DNA of 64,000 nucleotides from Spirodela intermedia (Eukaryota; Streptophyta; Magnoliopsida; Alismatales; Araceae). The notes beneath the pieces are model-generated. The model ran no database searches. It was not told where the DNA came from and saw only the letters and a program-made list of their open reading frames with translations. The translations under genes and the position numbers were made by a program. The stretch is from positions 5,971,137 to 6,035,136 of the forward strand of contig LR746271.1 of NCBI GenBank assembly GCA_902729315.2. Reading direction: 5' to 3'. Shown piece by piece: positions 23,434 through 33,660 of the stretch (position 1 is the stretch's first letter; every line of letters starts with the position of its first letter).

Positions 23434-24028
23434 ATCGTAGGGCGGCTCGAAGATCCAGGAAGCCTACCTAATCTTCCAGGACTTCTCAGAAAAATTTCTA
23501 ATGACTGGGCTGGTCTTGAATGGAAAGGCTGTCTGCTGCATGCACATGGGCAACTTTGATGAGGCTGAAACCTTGCTACTGGACGCCTTAACCAAGGTAA
23601 TCCATTGTTTATTTTTGGTAACTTTAGAATTCATGACGATCCATCTGACTATTTATCTGGTCGATATAACACAGCTTTAAGCTAATTACTGTGCATTTTG
23701 TGCAGGATCCAAGGGATCCAGAGACACTGGCCAACTTAATTGTCTGCAGTCTACATCTTGGGAAATCATCTACACGCTACCTCAGGTAATTTCGATCCAT
23801 CTAATCCCCAATCCAAAGTGGGATCTAAACACTGAATCATATGCATATATATTCACACTGAATTTTTTAAAAAAATATCTGGCCTATTTTTCTTGGTTTT
23901 CTGAGTATGGTTTCGGCTCCCGTAACTCCTCCAGCCAGCTGAAGCTGCACCATTCTAAGCACATGCTTGTGAAGCGCCTCTCGGCCGCAGAGGAGGCCTT
24001 TGAGCGGGCCCTCCAGAGTGTTGCATGA
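19894..24028 (+). CDS. COPE: Coatomer subunit epsilon (epsilon-COP), seven exons
   Basis: Exons: 19,894-20,058; 20,142-20,231; 22,877-23,028; 23,181-23,316; 23,441-23,596; 23,706-23,785; 23,935-24,028, giving 873 nt and 290 residues plus stop, the usual family length. Conserved blocks in order: HLFALRNNFYLGAYQAAI, LQAVKFLARYL, VKEWLNDPAIGNNSVLRLVAG, HEQDYNEALKHT, KMHRADYAEKQLRIMQQIDED, LTQLATAW, GGSKIQEAYLIFQDFSEKF, NGKAVCCMHMGNFDEAETLLLDAL, DPETLANLIVCSLHLGKS, and a C-terminal ERALQS tail. The protein is a TPR-like helical solenoid that stabilises alpha-COP in the COPI coat on Golgi-derived vesicles. Intron 1 appears to use a GC donor (CAG|GCACCG); the others use GT-AG. Intron 2 is 2.6 kb. 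The acceptor before exon 5 follows a CT microsatellite. All junctions keep frame, so the gene looks functional. Confidence 0.93.
23403..23431. repeat. (CT)n microsatellite in epsilon-COP intron 4
   Basis: About 29 bp of CT dinucleotides that serve as the pyrimidine tract upstream of the exon 5 acceptor. Confidence 0.9.
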
Positions 24029-25002
24029 ACAGGCTGTGCCATGGATCTCCTGTGGGGAAGATGAGCAATATATATCTTTTTTTCTAGACCTCTGTTTTTT
24101 CAGACTACTTCTGGGTTTTGATCTTTGGAGATGACTTGAAAACTGCAGAAGATGTTTGAACTTTGCCTTTAGAAACCCCCCCTGGTCATCTCCAAGCATC
24201 TGTTTTCTTGGATGAACTAGATGGTGATCTTCTGATATCCTGATTTGGATTGTGATTGATCCCCACACGTGATTGACCGACTCAGATTGTGGTCAATCCC
24301 CGCCTTTGACTTTCCTTGTGGTCAATCCCCATCTTGGATTGTGGTAAAATAGGTCGCCAAGAGCTGAGTTTCCTTGTGCGTCTGCTGCGACTATAGTGGA
24401 GATCTGGGACAGCACCTCCCAATTGGAATTGGACGCCTCCAGGATTGGAGTATGAAGAAACATCAACACGTATTAGAAAATATATTGTAATTAACATTGA
24501 TATTTATATATTTAGATAATTTATCATCCCAACACGTGTTGAATAAATATTTGATTATCGATTGAAGTTTTATTTTCAATTTCTTTAATATACGAGTAAG
24601 TGTCAATGGGTTAGAATGGCAAAAGTTTTGGCCCTATTTTTTCTGAGCATTTGGCCAAAAATCATGGAGAATCAAGAAGAGTAGGGTTTTCACATTCTCT
24701 CTTTATCTCATTTTCCGTTTATGAGAGAAAACCCTTCAAAATAAGATCTAAATTAGACCCTTGTTTAATCTAGTCAAGATATTAACCCACATTAGTAATC
24801 ATTAGGACGTGATGTGAGGACAAGATTCAATAAGTATCAAGTGAAGATGCATGATGTGGTGTGTGAGATGTAATATACAAGATTAAATTAGACCCTTGTT
24901 TGCGGTTCATTGGAGGTGAGTTTTGATAAGAGCAACACTTATATGTCTTACACAAGTTTATCTCTTATCTATTAAGAGACTAGTAATGATTTAGGTAGAG
25001 GG
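24029..25002. other. 3' flank of epsilon-COP and remnant of retroelement internal DNA
   Basis: 24,029-24,240 is the likely 3' UTR. 24,240-24,345 holds a short degenerate repeat (gattgtggtcaatcccc, three partial copies). The end, about 24,970-25,002 (gactagtaatgattta...gaggg), resembles the polypurine-tract end of the TR-GAG internal region at 27,251-27,290 read in reverse, so this is probably the last part of an element whose 3' LTR begins at 25,003. Confidence 0.45.
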
Positions 25003-26568
25003 TGTAATAAGTTTTTATTATTCTAAGTTAATAATTTATTAATAATATAATTTAAATATTAACTCATGATAAATAGATTTATCTTTATATGAAATTAAAA
25101 AAAATGATTTTTAGTTAGTTAATGTGAATTTTTGGTTAATTATGTGATTTTATATATTTTTATAATCCTATTTTTGAGATAGAGTGAAGCTAAATACAAT
25201 AGAATAAAAAAATATTTATAAAAACGGGGAACCTGTAAGCAGGTCAGAAGCACAATTGGCAAAGCTACAACAAGAGGCTTGAATGGCTAAGGAATGGATG
25301 GTGGGGCACATGCATCACTCCCCTTCCATGTCATTGGTGGCTAATCGTGCATAGGACAAAAAATGGTCACACACACATGAGAGGTTGTATTAATGATATA
25401 AAGATATATTATTATATATCCATTTCAAAAATAAGAAAATAATTGATGTGGAACTAAACAACCATTGTAGTTGTTGATGAGTTTTTTTCTTTTTTATATA
25501 CCTCTAATACCCCTGAATGGTAAGAAGTATACACTCTTATGATGTCATTTGGAAAGGATATTTACATACTATTTAACTCTCTCACATATAAGTAGTTGAG
25601 TAGCAAGGGTTCGAATTGCACAGAGCCAAAATTTATATTTTTATCAAATCAAAATCATGATTTTCCTATAAAGTACCAATCAATGATTAAGTTTTTATAA
25701 TTACTCAATTATCAGTGAAAATATTGTCAATGCAATTCTTAAAGCATTGTTATTAATTGAAAAATAATTATGAATAAAAAGATCGTAAATATATCAAGTA
25801 AATTATCTCTGATTGATGAATGAATGAGTCATCGTCAAAAAAAATAAAATATATCGAGAGACAAGTTGCCACTTTCTTAGAACATACCAGATGTAATGAA
25901 GAGTTTTTTCATATTATATAAACTTAAGGATGAAGTTCCTTAAGATGCGTCCTACCTCTATCTAGTTTATCTTTGTTGGGTGATAGTCATTGAAAATTTA
26001 TAAGTTATCTTTTTTTTTTCTCGACTCACGTAGTCTATGTCTAAAGAAAGCCTTTGAGGTTGTAGACATTGCACGTTAGTCCTCTAAAACACACAAAATC
26101 TCAAGGATCACTATCCCGAAGTCAGAACTCTACCTTTCCTACTTAAAACTTAATTTTTACTTAATTTAGTAATATTTTTATTCAATTCTAAGTTTCAAAA
26201 TGTTTCTTTATTCAATGCTATTATTTTTACATTTAAAAATCATTTGTAATCATTTACAAATGATTAATCATCTATAATCATCATTATAATTGATTGAATT
26301 ATCTATAATCATTTACGTAAGAATTATTAGTCATAACTCTATTTTCACCTCGTGTTCATTAGAATGTTGATGTTATTATGATGATTGCATCCTAATTCCT
26401 ATTTTTATAATTTTTTAAATATATTTTATCTTCATCATTTAGTTTAAAAATCATAAAAATATATTCTTTGAGAAAATTTCTAAAATATTATTAGATATTA
26501 TTTTACATCCATATGATGACCAAAAAAGTTTCTACTATTTTTGAAACTTTTTATTGAATTATAATTGA
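25003..26568 (+). mobile_element. Diverged LTR (copy A), plus sense, truncated at its 3' end
   Basis: Homologous to the LTR at 43,944-45,685. It starts tgtaataag and stops at about 26,568, losing the last 90-100 bp. It is the most decayed copy (many C-to-T type differences) but keeps the antisense promoter geometry. Polypurine-like sequence precedes it, so it was probably a 3' LTR. It abuts an inverted partial LTR at 26,580. Confidence 0.75.
25220..25388 (-). ncRNA. Putative LTR-embedded Pol III-type RNA, copy A (decayed)
   Basis: USE-like GTTCCACATCA (minus, 25,444-25,454), 25 bp, TATATA (25,413-25,418), GC-rich body with a shortened 3' hairpin, then TTTTT (25,220-25,224). Start is estimated about 30 nt after the TATA box. 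Confidence 0.3.
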
Positions 26569-26579
26569 AAAGAATAAGC

Positions 26580-27250
26580 TGCTTCCACAAAGCGCATTGG
26601 CGAGATTTTCGCCGATGATTCAGTGATTCTTGCGGCTTAATCCTTCATCGACGATCTGCAGAAAAGTCACGATAATTAGATAAAAAATACGAGTTTTAGC
26701 TCTAGGAGGATTTGAACCCACACCGATTGCCCACCTTCAAAGCCTTTTGGAGGAAGGTGTGACATGGGTTTAGTCCCACATCGCTTGTGCGTTGAATTTT
26801 TGGGTGAATAAATACTAATATCACATTTCGAAGCAATGAGTCTCTTTCTCCCGCATGTACGACCACTCTTTGCCCCACAGCCGACTGACCACTAGTGATG
26901 TGGAAGGGGAGTGGCGCATACGTGCCCCCATCGGTCCTAGCTGTTCGAGCCCCTGCTCGCGGCTCCTCTCCGACTGCACTTCCAACCTGCTTGCGGGCTC
27001 GGCTGGCCGGCAGGTCCCCCCTCATTTTGTTATATTTTTATTTTTATTTCTTTTTCTTTATTTATTTAAAAAATAAGACTATAAAAAATGTATAAATTTG
27101 TATAAAATCACATAATTAGTGAAAAATTAACGTTAATCAATTGAAAACTACTTTTCACACTTTAACATAAATATAAGTCTATTTATCATGAGTTAAAGCT
27201 AAAACTATATTATTTACTAATTATTAACTCATGATAATGAAGACTTATCA
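26580..27250 (-). mobile_element. Partial LTR (copy B): truncated 3' LTR of the minus TR-GAG element
   Basis: The first about 670 bp of the LTR read on the minus strand from 27,250. The rest is missing and the edge meets copy A in inverted orientation. The adjoining internal sequence carries a polypurine tract (minus strand gttgggaggtg at 27,251-27,261), placing this LTR at the 3' end of the element that has gag at about 29,100-30,960. Confidence 0.75.
26839..27028 (+). ncRNA. Putative LTR-embedded Pol III-type RNA, copy B
   Basis: USE GTCCCACATCG (26,773-26,783), 25 bp, TATA-like taaata (26,809-26,814), 5' hairpin arms around ccactc/gagtgg, 3' stem CCTGC/GCAGG, terminator TTTT at 27,025-27,028. 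Confidence 0.4.
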
Positions 27251-30200
27251 CACCTCCCAACTTAAATCATTGCTAGTCCCTTAGCAATGGAATTATGAAA
27301 ATAAGAATTCACAAATCTCAAACATCATTTTTCAATGCATAAAAAGAAATATAATTAGAAATGATGCACCTTTAAACACTTTGGATTCTTATATCAAGTA
27401 TTTAAGAATGATGTCAAGCACTTAAATATTTAAGCACTCCTTGGAATAACAATTTAGACTTCACTTCACTTATAGATATATTTACAAGATGTTCTAATTA
27501 TCAATACTCATCCAAGAATAATATTGATCCTACATTTTTTTTTTTTCCATGGCTTGATTTTTGAAGTTTGCACTATATTTCTTCCTTTTTTTTCATATAT
27601 ATAGTGGATAAGTAGCTTTTCTTGTAGATAAATTTTGACAATAAGAATGATGTCTTACACTCTTCGTGTGTACTCTTAATTTTTAGAGCTTTTACTTTAT
27701 CCACTTATTTTACAACAAGTGTTTTTCTATGCATGATTTTCGACAATGAAAATGATGTCTCACACCCTCCATGTGTACTCTTCATTTCTAGATTTTCACA
27801 TTGCTCTCTTTTTTTTTTTTCGAAATAAGTGATTTCTCCTCACAAGTCCTATAGATTAGGGTGCAAAAATTTCTATTAAACTCAAATGATTAATCAAATT
27901 TTCACATCAAGTAAACACTATCCATCAAGATCATGAAGTGAAAATCTGTAAAATCAAATCAATGTTATCTATCATGTATCCAAGGAGTATTCCAACATTT
28001 CATGCTACTAGATCATTCTTTTGACTCAATAATAATCTTCCTAGTATCTTTTGGTATCAATCAATCTAATTGATTTAATTTTTCATGCATGCAATATGAT
28101 GTAAGAAATTTGTAAATTAGATAGTTCTGATAGTTCTACTTTCTTTTTTTAGTTCTATTTTTAGCAACAATAAATTTATCAAAAATAAATCAAAACTATC
28201 CTCTTTATAGCTATAATTTCTAATTTCAGTAATATATGTCTAGGGGATTGAAATGTGAGAAAAGGGTCTCTAGAATTTCAAATTTTAGGCTATTTTTTGT
28301 CTATTGTTTTTGACAGTATGTTGTTCTTGACAAAAAACTAGAAAATAAATGTTGTTGTTTTTCTAATTTTTTTTCTTTTTTTAAGTTTCTGTTCTAAGTG
28401 AGCATGATAAAAAAATGCAAAGAACTTCACCCCCCAACTTAAAAATGACATTGTCCTTAATGACACAGAAAAATTGAAATAGAATATGTAGAAAATATAA
28501 TTTTCAAGTGAAGCATACATATATGCAAAGTTAAGCATTAAAAATGTTGTTGTAAATAATAAAGTTTAGAAAGACATCACCTTAACCTCGTTTTTAATTT
28601 TCCACTTCATCTTACATTCCTCCTGCACTTTTTCAAAAACAAACAAATACATAAATAATTATTGCGAAATTTTAAGAAAAATAGAGCTTTAAAAAAAATT
28701 CAAATAGAATGAAATAAAAACCATGGGTTGTCTTCCATACAACACTGAATTTAATTTCTTCAGCTAGACAACTCTTATATTATATAAGATGATCTATGAC
28801 CATCAAAATATATTTGTATTCCAAGATAAATTTCATGATATTCTTTTTCAGATTTAACATAAATTCATATACTTCATATATATCTTGACATACTTTCAGC
28901 CAAAACAAAAAAAATTAACAAAATTTTCTCAAAAATAATATTTCTATTTTAAAAAGAATCTTTCCTCATTTCTATTTTGTTTTGTAAGGCTCTCATTCAT
29001 TAATAAATACTTTCTATTAATAGACTATAAAATGTGATTAAGCCATATAATTTTCAAATTAACTCTTACCCAATCTAATTTTTTTTTATCTAAATTGATA
29101 TCTCTAATTCTTCCACTCTCCCATTTCTTAATGTCTTCTTTTATCTGTATAATCTTCCCCTACTTCATTTTATCTTGCATACATATTTGTTCAATTTGCA
29201 AGGAGTGAAATATTTCAAGCTTAGAAATAATTCTAATGGGCTGTGGGTTTTGAAGGATAGAAAGATTATCTTCTTTAATCTCAGATCTAATGAATTTAGT
29301 AAAATTCAAATGTTCTCCTAAAAAATTATCTCTATATTCATATTCATTATTTTCGTTTCTCAACTCATCAAATTCTTCATCTTCCCAAGAGCTATCTTCT
29401 AATTTCGGTATATGATATACATCATCATCCTCACTATCAACATTCATGGTTGTAAAATTATGATTAGATTTATTAATTTCGTCTCCTACATCTCCCAAAT
29501 CAACTGATTTTTCCTCACCTGAAATATGTTTTTCTTTATTTTTGTCCTTACTCCCTTCTACTAAAATTTAGATGATTTTTCCATGATCAGTTGCTTTTTC
29601 TTCATCTAAGGGCTCTTTCTCCTCATCATCCTCACTATATTCATTCATCAATTGTGAACAATAAATAATTTTATTCAAATTTTCTACTACTATATTTTCA
29701 GCTTTAATATTCTCATTTACTTCTAATGGCTCATCTATTTCTTGTAATAATTGGAAATAAGGATCAGATAAAATATTCTCATTCAATGTATTCACTCTCC
29801 TAACATTTTCATTTCGTGGGTTTTTTCCTAAATTTATCCAACTAGACTCTCTTTGCTGAAATCTTACTGTTGGACAATTTCTTAAATTTTCTATGGGTTG
29901 ACTGGGTGGGTGTCCCTCTTCTCTCTTATTCTCAAAAGCCTCTATAATTTGTTTCTAGTACAACATCATTCGATTCATAGTTTGTGCATCATTTGGCTCA
30001 TTCGCTGCATCATTTCTATAACATTAGGTTGGATTTGAGAGGGCTGCTTTTTTTGAAATCTGTGTTCCTATTTTGGACGAAATTCAAAATTTGAATTGGA
30101 TCTAAATGTTTCTAAATTTTGAAATATTATTTGAGTTTCTCCACGAAAAATTATCCTCCAATTAGGATTATGAGAATTAGAAAAATATTTCCTATTTTTA

Positions 30201-30967
30201 CTAAAATCATGGGTTACTTGCACTTGCTCTTGCCTAGAATGAAATGATTGATCTAAATTATAATATTGAAATTCGAAATAATCATTTTCACCATACAAAG
30301 GACATGCACTATATGCATTCAATTGAAGGTTAAGAGGCTTTCTAATATTTTCAATAAGTAAATCAAGTTTTTCTAATATTTGAGTACTCTGATTAACCTC
30401 ACTTCTTAAATTAGAATCATCATCATGATATAATTCATAAATTCCTCTCTTCTTATCCCTACCATATAATTCAAAAGAGACCTGATCTTTATAATTTTCA
30501 CTTAAATTCTCATAAAGACTATAAATCTCATCAGGAGTTTTCTCCATAAAAGCTCCTCCACATATAGAATCAACTATGTTTTTATGTTGTTCTAATAATA
30601 CATCATAAAAAATTCTATTGAGCTGCCACTTGGGTATAACATGATGATAATATTTTCTAAGTAAATCTTTGAATTTTTCTCATGTCTCATGTAAAGTTTC
30701 TCTTGGTCTTTGAGAAAAACTCCATATATGTTTTCTCATATTTTGAGTTTTTCCTAAGGAATAAAATTTTCGAAGAAAGGCCTATTCTATGTCTTTCCAA
30801 CTAGTTAATTCTCTATCTAATGTGGATAGTCAATGACTACCTTTGTCCCTAAGTGTATGAGGAAATAATTTCATTTTAATAATTTTCGGTGTAACTTGAG
30901 AGAGATTAACTAAATCATAGACCACATGAAATTTTTCTAGATGCTGATGAGGTTCCTCTAAAGGCAA
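27251..30967 (-). mobile_element. TR-GAG-like element, internal region (3' part), minus sense
   Basis: Internal DNA between the truncated 3' LTR (copy B) and the solo LTR inserted at 30,968. It holds gag-derived frames (29,160-30,960) and then about 1.9 kb of AT-rich, non-coding DNA with a conserved polypurine-like box (about 28,430, minus-strand aagttgggggg). No protease, reverse transcriptase or integrase motif was found. The 5' part of the same internal region lies at 32,489-32,964. Confidence 0.75.
29160..30960 (-). pseudogene. Retrotransposon gag remnant (minus copy)
   Basis: Frames 30,068-30,547, 29,568-29,795 and 29,160-29,498 (minus) correspond to the plus copy at 45,905-47,810. The order is a Retrotrans_gag-like core (30,560-30,960, broken), a charged linker starting MEKTPDEIYSLYEN, a basic/aromatic region and a long acidic tail (NEYSEDDEEKEPLDEE). 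Stops and frameshifts separate the blocks and the solo LTR splits its N-terminal part. No zinc knuckle was recognised. Confidence 0.7.
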
Positions 30968-32018
30968 TGACGTGACTCAGTCGTTGTATATTAAATCACG
31001 CACATATAAAATTTATAAAACTAGAAAATACGAATTTTCGGATATTTAGAAGTATTTCTGAATAAATATATCAATTATAATTCAATAAAACTTCCAAAAA
31101 TAGCAGTAATTTTCCAGGTCGATCACAGACGATTCTGTAAATCAAAATATATTTTGGTAATTTTCCAGGTCGATCACAGACAATCACAGAGTTCCGCCCG
31201 GTGATTCTTACGAAAGCGATTACAGACGATTTAGTTAATCAAATAAAGATCTGTAAAAGCCAGAAGAATCGTAATAGAACAAAGTATATTTTGGTAATTT
31301 AAAATCACAAAAAGTATCACTAAATGAAGCGTAAAGTAAGTTTGAAAGCAAGAAAAGAGAGTTTCGACGTCGCGACGGTGATGCGTTGGCAATGCACCGG
31401 AATCCTGAGCGTTCGGGAGGATCGTCGTGCAGTGTCCACAGCCTCGAAGGCTCTCCTTGGGCAAAGATGACGTGGGCAATCTCTAGATCTTCTCGCGAAG
31501 TCTAGAAATTAATGAAATGGGTCGCTGAGTCGTCTCCGGCGGCTGTCACCCGGCAGAGTGGAAAAACGGCGACTTTGCGGCTCTCCGGCGGCTGTCACCC
31601 GACGGAGAGGAGCTGGATGGAGGTGGGGCGCGTGTCAGGGAGCTTCATCCTCAGGTCCGCGCAGCAAGAGGAGGCTCTTCATCGCATCTGGTACGCTCTC
31701 AGGAGGTGGCGACTCGTCTCCCGGCGGATCGTCCTCTTCCCGACGACGGCTTGTTTGTCGATCAATCGGAGATGATTTACTCGATGGATTCACGATCCTT
31801 TTATCGCAAATCGTTTAGCAATTTTAGTAGAAATGCTCCGCGAATCGCGTTGATGAGATTTTTGCCGATGATCCAGCGATTCTCGTTGCTTAATCCTTCA
31901 CCGGCGATCTGCAGGAAAGTCGCGATAATCAGATAAAAATATATGAATTTTGACTCTGGGAGGATTCGAACCTGCGCCGGTCGCCCGCCTCTTCTGAGGA
32001 AGGTGTGACGGGGGTTTA

Positions 32019-32060
32019 GTCCCACATCGGTTGTGCGCTGATTTTTCGGACGAATGTATA
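32019..32060 (+). promoter_or_regulatory. snRNA-type promoter (USE plus TATA) in LTR copy C
   Basis: USE-matching GTCCCACATCG at 32,019-32,029, then 25 bp, then a TATA-like tgtata at 32,055-32,060. The USE consensus RTCCCACATCG and about 25-bp spacing are those of plant U6-type Pol III promoters; Pol II snRNA genes have about 10 bp more. It is oriented antisense to the gag sense of the LTR. Confidence 0.6.
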
Positions 32061-32084
32061 GTAATGTTAGCTTTGTAAGCAAAG

Positions 32085-32276
32085 TCTCTTCTCTTGCGTG
32101 TACGACCACTCCTTGCCCCACAGCCGGCTGGCCACCGGTGACGTGGAAGGGGAGTGGCGTACACGTGCCCTATCAGTCCCCAAGCCAAGCTGCTCGAGCC
32201 CCTGCTCGCGGCTACTCCCCGACTGCGCTTCCGACCCGCTTGTGGGCCCGGCTGGCCGGCGGGTCCCCCCATTTTT
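32085..32276 (+). ncRNA. Putative LTR-embedded Pol III-type structured RNA, copy C
   Basis: Predicted start is about 30 nt after the TATA box. A 5' hairpin pairs 32,097-32,112 with 32,151-32,165 (15 pairs with one bulged A; CGTGTACG and CCACTCC arms). A second hairpin pairs GACCCGC 32,233-32,239 with GCGGGTC 32,259-32,265. TTTTT at 32,272-32,276 follows directly and would be a Pol III terminator. There is no similarity to U6, U3, 7SL or tRNA that I can see. Transcription is inferred only. Confidence 0.45.
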
Positions 32277-32488
32277 GCAATATTTTTATTTTTATTTCTT
32301 GTTCTTCATTTATCTCGAAAGTAAGACTGTAAAAATCGTATAAAATCACATAATTACCCAAAAATTCACGTTAATCAACTTAAAACCACAAATCATTTTT
32401 TAACACAAATATAAGTCTATTTATCATGAGTTAACGCTAAAACTATATTATTTACTAATTATTAACTCATGATAATGAAGACTTAACA

Positions 32489-32964
32489 GGCAATCCATGA
32501 AAATTAGAGAGTATTTGAAAAATTCTTAAATTTATTTCGAATTTAATAGTGAATGCTAATGGGACTCTAATATTGGACGGTCTTTGAAATGAATTAGGGA
32601 TATAATGATTTTTCATTACCATAGGATTGTTTTCAGTTTGACCTATACTTCATTCAAGATCCATCAAAATTAATTTTTCTTTTTAATTTTTAGTTTTTAA
32701 TAAAATAATGAAAGAATTTTCTAGCCTTAGATGCAAGGATCTTCTACCATGCATAAAAAATTAATAAATTTGAAGAAAAAGTTTAATAATTGTTATCCTC
32801 CTTCAGTATGCTCTAGTCCTTGCCTTGTTTTTCTTCGTTCCTCTTTTTTTTTTTTTGGCAAGAAGAAAGTAAAACAAGAGTTAATTTTTTTTGTGTACCC
32901 TAAGAGAAAAATAAAAAAAATACTAAATATTATGCAATATATCTCCGGCAATGATACTAAAATT
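32489..32964 (-). mobile_element. TR-GAG-like element, internal region (5' part), minus sense
   Basis: Matches the first 450 bp of the plus element (45,690-46,140), including a low-complexity T/A tract. The primer-binding-site region (minus tagtatcattgccgg, 32,945-32,959) is a mutated form of the tggtgccgttgttgg motif at 45,691. It joins 5' LTR copy D at 32,965. Confidence 0.75.
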
Positions 32965-33660
32965 TGACGTGACTTTGTTGTTATATAGTAAATCATGCAA
33001 ATTTAAAATTTATAAAACTAGAAAATACCAATTTTCAAATATTTAGAAGTATTTCTGAACAAATATATCAATTATAATTCAATCAAACTTCTAAAAATAA
33101 TGATAATTTTCCAAGTCGATCACAGGGATGTAATATAATATTAGGTAATTATTTAAAATTTTACTCAAAGAATACAATTTTGTTTATGAATTTTATATTA
33201 GGAAACAAATATAAAATATATTTAACATTTTCGAAAAAGGGAAATAAGGGTACGGACATCAAAATGACGTCAGCACCCAACGAACGCGAATCGGGCAGAA
33301 ACAAAGTTCCACCTAGTGATTCTTACATAAGCGATTACAAATGATTTAATTGATCATATTAAGATTTGTAAAAACTAGAAGAATCTTAATTGAATGAAGT
33401 ATAGCTTGGTAAATTTAAATCACACAAATTATCACTAAATGAAGTAAAAATTAAGTTGAAAGTAGGAAAATAAAATTTTAGCATCGCGGCAGCAATGCGT
33501 CGGCGATGCGCTAGAATCCTGAGCATTCGGTAGGATTGTCGTGTAGTGTCCACGGCCTCAAAGGTTCTCCTTGGACAAGGACAATGTGGGCAATCTCTAG
33601 ATCTCCTTGCGAAGTCTAGAGATCAATGAAATGGGTCGTTGAATCATCTTTGGTGGTTGT

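Larger units (their letters stand above)
30968..32488 (-). mobile_element. Solo LTR (copy C) with GGCAA target duplication
   Basis: A 1521-bp LTR, tg...ca ended, inserted in the gag region of the minus element. GGCAA occurs directly on both sides (30,963-30,967 and 32,489-32,493), and the host gag sequence becomes continuous when the LTR plus one GGCAA is removed, by comparison with 46,130-46,220. It is the least decayed GC-rich copy. Confidence 0.9.

Noticed and set aside
31512-31936. Open frames inside LTR copies (also 34,401, 35,335, 40,199, 48,478)
   Set aside because: They recur with every LTR and differ in frame between copies; they are not conserved proteins.
32085-32276. LTR RNA as a known U6, U3, 7SL or telomerase RNA copy
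   Set aside because: None of the hallmark sequences of these RNAs that I know are present; only the promoter type and T-run are shared.
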